Under the pieces are notes generated by a model. It was given only the letters and a program-made list of their open reading frames with translations. It was not told where the DNA came from and searched no databases. A DNA stretch of 64,000 bases from Rotaria sordida. Its lineage: Eukaryota; Rotifera; Eurotatoria; Philodinida; Philodinidae. The translations under genes and the position numbers were made by a program. The first letter of the stretch is position 1. Every line of letters starts with the position of its first letter. Location of the stretch: assembly GCA_905250125.1 (NCBI GenBank), contig CAJNOL010000534.1, positions 1-64,000 on the forward strand, written 5' to 3'. This document shows, piece by piece, positions 12,474 to 24,500 of the stretch.

Positions 12474-14361
12474 TTACATAAATACGATCACGATCTTCAA
12501 CTATGAATAAGAAAATAAATAGACTGACCAATTGTAAAGTCATCCTACTAGAGAAAATTTAACAAACAATGGCAGCCATTTAAATGGACATTTTAAAACA
12601 ATGAAAGACCTCCTTTTTGATACGAAATATAAATTAAAAAAAATATATATATCTTATACAGTAATAGAACATACAAATAAGATGTACATCTATAATTAAT
12701 AAAGATGTTTTATTAACATTTTCATTTGTCTATGAATGGATTCGTCGTTTCCAACAGAATCATTATCGCTGGGAAAATTTTTTGCAATAACTACGTTGAC
12801 TGTAATGACATCTATTTAATAATGCCGCTAGTTATTGATACTATAACTGAGTCATAAAAATTACTGTAATTGCTGAAAGTTTCACTACCAGGTAGAAAAG
12901 TACTTGAATTTGAATCTTTTTTTTTCGTGATATTTTTACTACTGACAGAGCTCGGCAAACCGTAAGGGCAAAACTCAACCACAAGTCGATCAGTCTTAAT
13001 GCATCACGTTTAGAAAAAAATATTGCTTTGTTTCCAGAATCTCAAAAAAAAAACGCTTTTTTGACAGTTTCCTGATATCATTATTATTTTGAAGCATTAA
13101 TATCCATCCTTTTATTGACAAATAAAGCGCCAAATGTTTTAACTGTGTTACAGGTAGGAATAAATATGTTAAGAGTGGGTGAAGTTATGCATGTGTGAGT
13201 GAAAGTGTGTGGATAAAGAAAAGATCTATATTCACACCTATGACGTGCAAAAAACAAAATTAAGATTTATAAACTTAGCTGTTGCTTTTCTATTGTCTTT
13301 TTTTCCTTTCTACCAATTATGCGATCGCCCATCTCAAATTATCAATATAACATCATCAGAAATAATTACAACTGCATCACTATGCAGCAATGCATTAGAA
13401 ATGAAGAGAAATCACAAGGATCTTTTGAATCACGACAAAAATAATATTGTTGAAAAATAAGAAGATAATGAACTAAAATTTTCATAATGACTAGGTTTTG
13501 AAACATGTGCAAATTTAGCTAAAAAAAAGCAATTGTAAATTAATACATATGTATCTTTCGATTGAAATGTATCTTTTTTTTTTGAGAAGACAGTGTTTTA
13601 TTTTTAATATTGTTTAAATAAATTTCTGAACAACTAATTTAATTCTTTGTTAGAAGATAAAGAAAAATTTTATTGTCCTATATGAAAATGCTTTCGATCC
13701 AGAATCGTCCATCCGTAGATAGGTGACTGCAGTCTGTTATGATCTTCAGACATAGTGACGTTTCCATCTTCTCGGAGGGTCTTGGCATAGAATTCCGATG
13801 GCTATAATCATGAAATTTGCTGAAACGGCTTGATTAGAGTGGGCAGCTCACTGGAGAAATATTCAAGGTAAAGATTTGAAAACCGTCAGAATTACAGGTT
13901 ACTCTTTATATCACAGGTCGATCAAGTTCAGATTACTGCTTGTGATCGGGATTCATCGGTCTCCATTTGTCAACTAAATATGAGACCAAATGATTCCTTC
14001 TACCAGGTATCGAAACTTTTGACGACTTCTTTATATTTTTAATAATTAGAACTAGGTCTTCTCAGTATACCTATCAAATCTAATCATTACTCTAATTGAA
14101 TATGATTTGCTTTTTTTTTTGTATCGCTTTCATATTATCGTGCTTATTACATAAGTAGGCGAGAACCTTATGAGAATTAATTCACATTTCAATATTCTTT
14201 AATTGCAACAATCTTCATAAACATTCTTATTAAAATAGAACCTGCTGTTTTCTTACATTTTGATTTGTCATAATTCTTTCATATCTACTTGATATATATG
14301 CAATTGTATCAAAAAATCAGTTTTCTTTCATATTGTTCTGTCCATTGATGAAAATTCTTTC
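12474..14361. other. Intergenic, upstream of RIF1
   Basis: The RIF1 5' region with a 3' splice acceptor (AG at 12502-12501) lies just before the start codon. An 83-codon open frame at 13209-13460 (+) was not recognised, and its first half is hydrophobic and AT-driven. No other gene, RNA or clear repeat is seen. Confidence 0.5.
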
Positions 14362-14547
14362 TCATAGTTCAATCATATACAATGTCAAAGGCATGATCTC
14401 TTCAGAACTAGAACCATCATCTAATGACCAAGTAAAATCATTGCATTGTTGAAGTTTATTCTTTAATGAAATTTTATTCAATATTGTTGTTTTGAGTGTT
14501 TCTTCAATTCGTATTAAAATACTTAACAAAAAAAAATGAAATTTCAA
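14362..14547 (-). pseudogene. Orphan exon-like fragment, unknown
   Basis: Minus-strand open frame whose coding-like part begins after an acceptor-like 'ttgttaag' near 14530 and ends at a stop at 14362. The peptide has 'IRIEETLKTTILNKISLK' and a C-terminus with 'FTWSLDDGSSSEE' and 'MPLTLYMIEL'. Composition looks more like protein than its surroundings. No upstream partner exon fits, because the next gene on this strand is intact and ends at 14752. It is probably a gene relic, and no function is assigned. Confidence 0.25.
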
Positions 14548-14751
14548 GAGTGTCTGAGTATTTTATTTCAAGGTAAAAAAATTAAAATATATTGACTCTC
14601 TTCATATTATTCTTTTCAACATTCATTCATTGGTATCAGTTTTGTTAGCCATCTGTTATGATCAAGAATATCATTAATTTTAATATGGAACTATTTCGAG
14701 ATAGATTTTATCAAATATCTATTAACTGGTAAAGTAATGTTTACGAAAAAC

Positions 14752-16347
14752 TTAATTTTTATTAGTTATTTTTGATAATTTTAATTCTTGAATTAATGGT
14801 GGATTTTCTGGTGATAAACTAAACATAATTTGAATTTTACCATGTTCACATTCAATTTCAAATTGACCACGTAATTGATTTTTCGGAATTAATTCTCCAA
14901 TATTTAGAATTTTTCCTACTTGATTAAATAATTCCTGTGAAGTTGTTTTTCGTAGTTCCAATGTTTGATCAAGAAAGAAATTCTCAGCAAATATCTGTGA
15001 TATTTGAAAATCATTTATATTCCAATTGTCTTCTACAAGAAGTTTTATTAATTGTTGTTTTCGTTCAGTAAGCATTTTAGAAACAGGCAATTGTCGTGAT
15101 TTCAAATCAGCAAGTGTAACTATTTGATCCATGATAACTGTATTAATATGACCTAAATCTGCATAAGTTCTATTAGCAAATGAGACAAGTCCAATACCAT
15201 GTTCAGGTAAGATTATCCAATTACTACCAAAACCTGGTAAGCCTCCACTATGATTAATAGATACAATTCCATCATTATTTTTTGACCAAACAAGTCCATA
15301 ACAATAAGCAGATGTTATTGGACATGAACGATGTGTGTATGTATTAAGTTCCATGAAATTCCATGGATGTTGCATTTCACGTAATGAACTTCGTCGTATA
15401 GGTCCATATTCGGGATCATTACGTGGTGGCCAAGCTTGTGAATGATATGATATATATTTACTAAAATCTTCAATTGAACTAATCAATCCTCCCATAGCAC
15501 CAAAACTTCCATCATGAAGTAGATTTTCTTCAGAATAATGTTCACATTCCCAACAATAACCATGAGCTAATAATTCTGATGGAATTTTACTATATTCCCA
15601 GAATGTGTTTTTCATATCGAGTAGATCAAGAATTTCTTTTTTAATATATTCTTGATAAGAAATTTGTGATACAACTGTAATAATTCTGCCTAATATAGTA
15701 TAACAAAGATTTGTATATTCCCATATAGTACCAGGTGGATTTGACATACTAATTCCTTTATTTAATATTGCTAAAAAGTCAGTATCAGGTAAAGCTAATA
15801 GTCGATCTGCCCATGGATCATCTTCTGGCATACCGACATGTTGAGTTAATAGATGACGAATAGTAATTATTGGTGCATCAGTTGTCAATAAATTAGTCAT
15901 TTTTAGTTCAGGAATATATTGATAAACAGGATCATCAAGGCGAAGTTTACCATCATCACGAAGTTTTATAATAGCCATGGCAGTAAAACTTTTTGTCATT
16001 GATGCAATACGAAATAATGATTTTGTAGTAATTGGTATTTTTCGTTCGAGATCTGTATAGCCAAAACTATGACTATTTAATAATTGTCCATCAACTATTA
16101 GTCCATAGATAAGGCCAGGAAAATTATTTTTTTCGAATTCTTTTTCAAAAAGTGTTTCGATGGTTGGAAATACTTTTTTAATTTTTTCTAAGCGTTGTTC
16201 ATCAATAAATGTGGCTGGTTCATAAAAACTATTCATATTATTAATCTCTATATTCTTTTGATTTTCATCATTAGTTAAGAATTTCTTATTCAGATTCATT
16301 GTTGTAATTTGTTCAGTTAAATTACCATCATCATTAATACCTGACAT
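14752..16347 (-). CDS. Class C beta-lactamase-related serine hydrolase, intronless, 531 aa
   Basis: This belongs to the beta-lactamase/penicillin-binding-protein-like hydrolases (AmpC, esterase and LACTB relatives). In animals these are peptidases or esterases rather than resistance enzymes, and the substrate here is unknown. The three catalytic motifs are present and properly spaced: SMTK at 116-119 (nucleophile Ser116, Lys119), YTN at 211-213 and HSG at 366-368. About 50 N-terminal residues precede the domain. No signal peptide or membrane segment is evident, which suggests a cytosolic protein. The C-terminal 120 residues resemble the accessory tail of such proteins. The gene has no intron, unlike its multi-exon neighbours, which fits horizontal acquisition or retroposition. 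Yet a 3' splice acceptor (ctttgatttag) ends 9 bases before the ATG, so the transcript is probably trans-spliced or has a 5' UTR intron. Confidence 0.88.
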   Translation of the reverse strand: MSGINDDGNLTEQITTMNLNKKFLTNDENQKNIEINNMNSFYEPATFIDEQRLEKIKKVFPTIETLFEKEFEKNNFPGLIYGLIVDGQLLNSHSFGYTDLERKIPITTKSLFRIASMTKSFTAMAIIKLRDDGKLRLDDPVYQYIPELKMTNLLTTDAPIITIRHLLTQHVGMPEDDPWADRLLALPDTDFLAILNKGISMSNPPGTIWEYTNLCYTILGRIITVVSQISYQEYIKKEILDLLDMKNTFWEYSKIPSELLAHGYCWECEHYSEENLLHDGSFGAMGGLISSIEDFSKYISYHSQAWPPRNDPEYGPIRRSSLREMQHPWNFMELNTYTHRSCPITSAYCYGLVWSKNNDGIVSINHSGGLPGFGSNWIILPEHGIGLVSFANRTYADLGHINTVIMDQIVTLADLKSRQLPVSKMLTERKQQLIKLLVEDNWNINDFQISQIFAENFFLDQTLELRKTTSQELFNQVGKILNIGELIPKNQLRGQFEIECEHGKIQIMFSLSPENPPLIQELKLSKITNKN

Positions 16348-16579
16348 TATTGTATTCTAAATCAAAGAAGAAGAAAAATTATTTTTGACTTATTCAAACA
16401 AGTAACATACATTGAGACTCGATTCACTTGACTCAACTACTAACAGGATAGAGATATACACGTAGATGTATCCAGGTATGAACATGCATCAAGTAAGGTA
16501 TATACAAGAACTGACTTGACATATAACAGCAACTCGTTTTACAAGAGTAACTTTATCATAATATAAAACTTTATTTTTA

Positions 16580-17035
16580 TGTTTAAAAGAGTAGGATCTA
16601 GAAATAGGTTTCACCTGTGCCTGTCTATCTGTAACATAGTTATCATATTGTATCTATGGTACAAATGACTATCTGATAGCTATGATACGAATGATCGTAT
16701 AAGATTTAAAAAAAGGCTACCTGTGTATTAGTATTCAAATTAATCGAGAAGTAATATCTCAGCAGAAAGAATATAAAATTCGTATAAACTATGAAACGAT
16801 TCTATAGGATGAAATACCGAGCGCATAAAATTGTTTCACAGTGTATACGGCTTTCGTATTCTTCCTGTAGAAGTATTACTTCTCGGTTAATTTGAATCCT
16901 AATGCATAGATATCCTGTTTTGTCATGCTACGCAGTCATTCATACTATAGCTACCAAATAGTAACTATATTATAGACAAACAGATACAGATTAGTTTCTG
17001 TTCCTCGATCCTATCCTTTCAGTCTAGGGACCACG
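16580..17035. repeat. Large foldback/MITE-like inverted repeat
   Basis: The left arm, about 16580-16800, is complementary to about 16830-17035. The best block is 'ttcaaattaa.cgagaagtaat' near 16735-16755 against its reverse complement near 16875-16900. Pairing also covers 'tagctat..tatgaatga' and 'aggatc.ag.aacag' further out. Only about 50 bases separate the arms. It has no coding capacity and is non-autonomous. Confidence 0.75.
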
Positions 17036-17231
17036 CCCTTTTCAATTAGTATGAATTTCATGAACTAAAGTCAAGTGTAAAACTTTCATAGGTTTTGTAC
17101 GAAATCTTGATGTCTTCCATAAAATATCATTTCGTTTTCTCAATTGGCTTTTATAAACATAATACATTAATTAGTTCTATGAAAATTTCTATGAGAAAGA
17201 GTATAATTACTTTTTCGAACAAATTTTTCTA

Positions 17232-17580
17232 TTAATTTAATACAAAGGAAAGTAGAATAACTGTGTCACAACGACCGTTAGATAATAAAACGGTTCTTTG
17301 CATTGTTTGTGTTTTTTCTTGAGGGCATATGCTTGTATATTTATCATATAATAAATATCGGATAGCCAATCTATGCGTGTCGCTATATGTCATACATTGT
17401 TTGCACATTTCGTGCCATACGCATGAGGAATGTAACGAAATGCAACGTGTGCAAATCATGCCGCCACACTTACACGGCGTAACGTATTGTGTAGTCTCAG
17501 TGCAGTCGAGCGAATTAACATTGGTCCATTTTCCCCGTATCAATGCATTTTTCAATGCTCCAGTATATATATGTACTTGA
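17232..17580 (-). other. GC-richer, Cys-rich open frame, unrecognised
   Basis: Both strands are open here (107 codons minus, 83 codons plus), and base composition is clearly less AT-rich than the flanks. The minus frame contains a run of paired cysteines ('PCKCGGMICTRC', 'MCKQC') that could suggest a zinc-binding module. No family was recognised. It could be a transposon-borne ORF fragment or a non-coding insert. Confidence 0.3.
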
Positions 17581-19428
17581 AATACAAATTCAGAAATTTT
17601 TTTCTCTAACTTTTTTTATTACCGTAATAAGTTACAAAAGAAATATAATTTATCATAAGTTTTCAAAAGATAACATCCAAGTAATCTGCACACAACAAAA
17701 GAAGATCAATAAGCAAGTAAAAAAAATATGAAATGTAACAGAAAAAAGGCAAAACGACTAATATATCAAAATAAATATACGTGTATCAGCAAAATCCAGA
17801 CAACTAAAATGAACAATTCATCAAAAAATGGCGCGTACATCTGACACAAAGATAAAATCATCATGAACATTTAACTAGTTTTTTCATGTTCTTGAGAAAG
17901 TAGTTTTAATCTGAAACAAATGGCTAATTGTGTGCTTCAGAGAAAACTAGAACTACATATTCTTTTTGCTTTTGACGACTATAAAAGGCTCTTTTCTGTC
18001 CATTGATTATTTTTTCCCCTTGTTTATGCTAGAATATCTCAAATTCGATAGGCTTGTCTTTAAAATAGGTTTCTTTAATGGAAATAATACTTTGGATCTT
18101 TCCCAATCGTTTATCGCCTGTGATACCATGTCGAATCTCATCGAATGAATACAGTTTTTGAATCCTTGAGCAAATTTTTAGCGGTTGATTCAATAGGTGA
18201 CTCTTTGTCGATCAAATTCATTCTACTAAACATCTACCACTAAAGTAAAATATAAGATTTAATTATAATGTATAAAAATATTACGATCGATTGAAAATCC
18301 GTAGTAGGCATTGTTGCTACAGTCTAAAGAAAGAGAAAAAAGAATTTAGAGTAGAAAATGAAAATAGAATATTGTGCTTTCTTAGGGATAAAATTGAATT
18401 ATAAAAAACAAATTGGTTACTAAAGAAAAGCAATTTTTAATCATAAAGAAAAAAACTTACAAGCATTTGACAAATTAATATTTTCAATTGAGCTTCCTAA
18501 ATTTTACTTTAAAGCTTCATCATCGTATTTTGTTCATTTCTAAGTCCTTTCATATTATTTTTTAATCAATTCAAATCGAAAGTTATTGTTCTCCTTGCTA
18601 CCATCAATGTTTTCTACCACTAAAACTTCGTTAAGATTTCTATTTTTTGTTTTAGTAAAACATTTGCCACGGTAGAACCTACAGCATGCAATCAATTATT
18701 TTCAAATCGTATAAAGTTAAAGTATACTTTGAAGCTAGAAAACAAGTGTTGGAGGTTGTGTAAATGGTTGTGACGACGTTGTAACTGTGGTGTATAATAG
18801 TTTTTGGATGTACCACCATCTTAAACTAATAAAAATATCTTAGCTATGATAAATACACAGTACTTTCTGTCAAATTCAAATTGATCGACATTATCAAATA
18901 TTTCTTGTGCCTGATTATTCCAACTTACATGGGGTTCAATATGTTTGTCTGTTCGAGATGTTCGCATGTTGCTTGAATTTTGAATTAAATTGATGAATGA
19001 GGTATATCCAAGATACATCTGTAATGCAAAGAGATAATAAGAGGTATATGATAAAAATGGAAGAAACAGCATGAACAAGATACGTCTAGTTTCAATTATG
19101 CTCAAACTCGTGTTCAATTTCAGTACACAAAAAAGTTTCTTCAGAAAAGAAATAAAGAACACGATACAGGTTTTCTCAATGAAAGAAGAAAATGATTTAC
19201 CAACACATAGCATTTATTTAAAGAAAAAGTCTATTTGACATTGGAATTCAAAAAAAAAATAATTTCTCTAAAACATTAAGAATAAAAACATCTTTTGTTC
19301 TCTACAGAAACGCGATAACTAGCTGTAGATTGTCTTTTTGAATACGCAAGAGAGTGATACAAATGAAAACTTGATTGAAAACGAGAAAAAATACTGAAAT
19401 TGGTAGGCACTTCCTCGCGAAATATTTC

Positions 19429-20472
19429 TCAAAAAAGTCTACCAAAAACCTTTTCATATTCCGTCCATATTTTTGAATCAATCAATTCATCTTTTAGAAA
19501 CAAATTTTTATCAAATACTTCTGGAGATGCTACCGCATTTAATGTATCAGTCTGATGATTTATGCAATGCCAATAAGCTATCTGAGCACCTCGAGATATT
19601 GTGCCATGCGCTAGTTTTGCAAAATCCTGTAGTGCACTCTCAGGCGCAAACATAGAATGATAGGCTAAGCTCCCAAAAGAAAAGCATTGTCCAGTAAGAT
19701 GAAATAAGGCATGTAATGCATACAGTTCATTACATCGATTATAGACTGTAGAAAATTTAGAAAGATATTCATCGACGTAAAGTTGCATATCGAGTACATT
19801 TCCATGTGAATGAAAAAAGCATAACGTTCGTACGTAAACAAAGAGTAAAGAAAATAGTGATTGATAATTCGAAAGTAGAAAACGAATAGTTAGTGACAGC
19901 TATATATAATAGAAAGATACGCAGCTGAGATGCTTTCCATTTATGTAATGAAACAAAGTCATATGGTCGACAATTAATGGAATGAGGATAATTGATTTTA
20001 AGCAAAAAATTATTTACTTCGATACGTACCGACTTTAAAATTGTTTGTTTCCATTGTGAAAGTAAAAAATCAAGTTGTATCTCTAAGACAAGGTGAAAAT
20101 AATCCAATGTGTATATTGGACTGGAATGCATATCAACTGACGTAATGGTGACGGTCCATATACACCGTACGTACGAAAACCTTTAGTATTTGATTGTTTA
20201 ATTTGTTCAACATAATAAGCAATATGTTCTTTTGTCCGTGGTGGTGGAGATATTTGTTTGAAATCGATATATAAGACATGACGATATCGAGCACAAGATA
20301 CATCTTGAAATAAACAGTATGTACATGAGTAGAATCCATTATGAGGTGATATTTTATTACATTTCGATCTCGCTGGTAAGTCATCATCAACCATTAACGC
20401 ATCAATGTCGAAATGCATTAACCCTTTGAATCCGAGGTTATTTTTATATAGTGAACGTTTTTGTAATCTCAA
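19429..20472 (-). pseudogene. CACTA/EnSpm (tnp2-type) transposase relic, frameshifted
   Basis: Three overlapping minus-strand frames (20472-20083, 20131-19769, 19788-19429) read in order along one protein. The first has the animal tnp2-type block 'DLPARSKCNKIS..NGFYSCTYC' (zinc-like CxxC) and 'GVYGPSPLRQL'. A frame change near 20110 then gives 'LDYFHLVLE', the usual D-[YM]-[FM]-H-x-V-L motif, and 'HKWKASQLRIFLLYIA'. A second change near 19790 leads into 'ELYALHALFHLTGQC...LAHGT', the distal transposase region. These motifs follow the order known for CACTA-type transposases of animals. At least two frameshifts make it inactive. The N-terminus and the terminal inverted repeats were not found. 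Confidence 0.7.
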
Positions 20473-20541
20473 AATAACGATTATTTTGCAAAAAATATCA
20501 CGAGATACATGACTTAAAATGCTTTTAGAATGTGATAGTCT

Positions 20542-20832
20542 TTAAAACAATCTATTAGATATAGCCCCAACATTACATTCAATACATTCATACGAAATAT
20601 CTCTTCTTGACTTGACTCTTCTCATAGTATTAGTATAGACCTAACATTTTCTTCTTGGATTTACTTGAGTTGTTTTTGATGCAATGTGCAAAGGAAAATA
20701 TCGTGTTGTGAGTCGAAGTGGACTTTCAGATGGTGGTCGACCAATTGAACTTCGGACCTGACTACCATATTTTCCAATAATTTCTCGAATCATCTCAAAT
20801 TGATAAGTAGCCAAACGAAGATTGACGTTTTT
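20542..20832 (-). pseudogene. piggyBac-like transposase C-terminus, broken
   Basis: A minus-strand frame reads 'EIIGKYGSQVRSSIGRPP', 'PLRLTTRYFP' and 'NPRRKC', the typical linker and start of the C-terminal Cys-rich domain of piggyBac transposases ('RL..RHFP...RRC'). A TAG stop at 20643-20641 follows the first Cys. The same frame then continues with 'SRRDISYECIECNVGA', which looks like the rest of the Cys-rich domain, so the stop is probably a later mutation. The catalytic DDD core is absent upstream. It lies directly beside the CACTA relic. Confidence 0.6.
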
Positions 20833-21525
20833 TTCTCAGTTTATATACAAATTGTACTCTATATTATTCATCAAAAGTGGTCGTTCGATTAGGATCTTTC
20901 TTAAAGATGTCATACTTGAACAATTTTTATAACACGAGATATCTTCTTGAGAATGTCGATTCTTTCTCGAGATTTGTAATCGAACTGGCTCATATTCTAA
21001 CGTAGGCGAATTCCCAGAAATATTAAGGAACAACAAACAATCATCACTAAATATAGATAATCTTAACTGCACAAATACGCTAAACGCAAATATTCAGAAA
21101 ATCATCTCAATAAATAATCAACAGATTGCGCTTTTTAAATTTATTCAAGTCCCAAAACATCAGGATGCGAATTTGAGTCGTCCGGACTCAATTGATAAAA
21201 CAGATAACATTTAATGGTGTCAAAACAAGTTTAACTATCATTCGATCAGATATAGTGTTTCTCTATATTTCATCGTACTCTTACACAATATATGAATCAG
21301 ATGCTAAATAACAACCAAAAACGAGTATGAGTTTCTTTTTACACCCGAAAAAATATAACCATGCATGACTTATTCAATAAATACTAAAATGGTTATTTCG
21401 TCACTGCTATTGCGCAACTTCTCTTTTAAATGACTCATCAATCTCTATAAAAAAAGTGTGTTGACTTGTGTTTTTTCCTTCATCTTATACATTTCGTTCA
21501 CAATATAAGGTTTTAAACCATCAAA
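20833..21525. other. Intergenic, upstream of the NYN-domain gene
   Basis: A 78-codon minus frame at 20836-21072 was not recognised. The last 60 bases before the ATG at 21526 are T-rich and contain 'cacaatataag', a possible splice acceptor. No RNA gene is seen. Confidence 0.4.
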
Positions 21526-24500
21526 ATGGCATTCAGCCAACAACAGTATGCCGAGCAATTAGAATTACTCCAAGAACGTTATCCACAAGTATCAACACAA
21601 AACCTATTACATCTCTTACAACAACATAATGGTGATGTTGATAAGGTATGGTTTATTAAATTTTTATACGTATTCATAGCCCGCTAACACCTCCTATGCG
21701 GATGAATGGAGGTTGCCGATATATATATATATCTACTGACATGAAACAAAAACAATTTTTTTTGTATTTTGTAAATAAAATAAATTTTTAAAATTTCTCT
21801 ACTTTAATTAGGTTTGTACATATCTTATTCAAGAAGAACATCGTGTGAAAAAACTCGACTCACTCGAAACTCGTTTTAGTACTGCATTAACAGCATTACA
21901 ACAAGAATATCCAGCATCTAAATCAATAAAACGTACACGTTTACTTAGAATTATGGATCGGTTTGGTGGTGATGTTGAACATGTTCGAAAATTTTTACAA
22001 AAACATGAAGCAAAACACAATGAGAGTGGAATTGATTCGAGTGTAGTTCAACATCAACAACAAGAAGAAATCAAAACAAAATATTCTACTCAATTAGCAG
22101 AATTAAGAACAGCTGGTATCAATATTCATAGTCCATGCGTACTTCTACAACTCGAAAAATATCACGGTGATGTTAATAAAGTGAGTTTAAAGATACGAGT
22201 GAATTGTAATTTTTTGATACGATTAAGATTTTAGCTCTATTTGACTAATAACTTTTGTTCTCGTTAATCGATTTGAACAATTGTTTTTATATATTATTGG
22301 TTTCTGAACATCACATATCTGCAGTAAATTTCAGCTCTATAGTTCAAACCGTTGCTGATTTATAAGGCTCACACTATTAAAAAAAATCAGATTTTTATAG
22401 CAAGATACACTAGGACAAGGATATTTTCGGAGAATAGAAATAAGAAAGAACAAGATAACGAATAGTTCGTTTTTGTAGAGCTTGAAATGTTCTGTCGAAT
22501 CATATAGCTTTCCAATTTCTCTCTTTTTGTTCCCATGTCTATTTGTCTAGAATACTGTATGACGGACACTTTTTCATTTTCGTAATAAACGATATTATTT
22601 TTTAAGTTTCTTCGTTTGTGAACAAGTCAAAGAATTCAGTAAAAAAAAAGCGATCTTTTTCTAATATTTCGACTTCTACTCACTTTGTTGAATGATATTT
22701 TGAATATGTTGTTGTGCATTCGAGCAGTTTATTCCTTTCTTATCAAGTTCTTTTATAATTTTTTCTAATAAATTAACATTTTTTCTCTTGAACACATCAA
22801 TTGGTGGTACTCAAAATAAAGTTGATTTTATTATGCCACAGTATATTGTTGTGTCAGCAGATAGCGCGACATTTTTGCCTATTGGTTAAGTTTTCTAACC
22901 AATGGCTATTTTTGTGGCGCAATATTTAAGTTGGAAAAAACCGACATACACTTTGTACATTCACAATCATTATCAACAACTTGAATTACGGTAATCCTGC
23001 TGTCAGAGAATGTAGAATGTGTATAGAAGTGTTCCGAATGTGAGATGATCTTTCTCCTCCTTCCTATCTTGGTGACCTCGTGATATCTTCAAAAATGTTT
23101 GTAGCTTATCTCTACCTATCTTTAATAAATAATCAAACTCGAAAAATAAGCGAAAACAACTGGTTTGGTTGGCTCAGGTGATATGAGCGCGCTTACACTT
23201 TTCAGGAAGCATGATTTCAACTGAAATCTAACATTTTTCTACGAGTTTAAAAATATTCATGCAGTGAGATATAAAAAAATCAAGCAGAAGACTCGCTCTT
23301 TGCATGACACAGATGAATATAGATCTTAAGGTTATATTACCAGTTAAAAAATTAGTCATATATTGCTTATTGTTCTTGAGAAATTAGCATTATACGTAAA
23401 ATATAGAACAAGATTTTTTATGTATTATTTCAGCTGAAAGTGAGCCAAAATGGATAATATTTTATACGATTGAATCTATTCCATTGTGAAAATTCGTCCC
23501 ATTTTTATTCCGAATTAAAGTGGTTTCACCATATAAAGTTTAAGCAGCCTACTACAACCTGTAGAATGACAGGTTTTTTTTAAATGTGATATTTCCAGGA
23601 ATAGTGAATCAAGATGGGCTATGTTTTATATCATTGAAGTCGTTCTATTTTGGAAAATGATTCTATTTTCATTGCAAACGTCAGCTCTGTATTAATAAGT
23701 AGTTTTATTACATAGAATTTCAGCAAGCTATAATCAGTTTTCCCAATTAAATAACGCTTCTTATGATATGCTTCCACTGTAAGCAAGTTGTATCTCGGCG
23801 AATATGTAAGGAAGTATTGAGAAGCTTTTCGCTGTGTAACATTGGCATAGAGCGAACTTTTTCAAACTAATCGATCGCTTTTTCACAGACAGCTGGTGAA
23901 TCGATATGCTATATAACCTGAATAGGTCCAAAACGATTTTGACAAAATTTTTGTTAATCTGAAAAGCAGGTTTCCTAGAAAACCAGCAAGTAAAAACCTA
24001 AGAAAATTTCTCGTGGTCATATTCGATAGCCTACAATCCATTAGCTTTGCGTAAGAAAGCAATTGATCAGTTGAAAAAGTTCTCTCGTCCGAAATTGTTT
24101 TGATCTACTTTTAATTTTTCGTACCAAGAAATTGTAATTCACTCATAAATGGATGTAAATAAAATACACATACATATTTATAATAGATATTGGAAATGAC
24201 AAAAAATCGTGAAGAAAAAAAACATCACATTGCTGAACTTGATACTAAATATTCAAGTCAAATTACGCAACTTGAAACTGATGGTATAAAAATAAAAAAC
24301 AAGCGACTTTTATTAGAATTATTAGAAAAAGCTAATGGACAAATTGATATTGTTAAACAACTTTTTGCTGAAAGAAACGAACAAAAACATCAGATTAAAT
24401 CATCAATTAATACAAGTGAAACAAATCATGAAAACCTATCATCGACAAAGAAACGACATGAAATAAATGCTGATGATATTGATAATCTCAGACAATTACG

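Larger units (their letters stand above)
16348..19428. other. Intergenic, repeat-bearing
   Basis: Contains the foldback element at 16580-17035 and a GC-richer Cys-rich open frame at 17232-17580, both listed separately. At 18821-19213 (-) an open frame ends in an exon-like stretch ('YLGYTSFINLIQ...HVSWNNQAQEIFDNV'). Its position just downstream of the CACTA relic suggests it could be part of that element, but I could not confirm this. Confidence 0.4.

Noticed and set aside
13209-13460. 83-codon plus open frame
   Set aside because: Hydrophobic, AT-driven composition with no splice signals, homology or conserved motif. Kept only as a mention.
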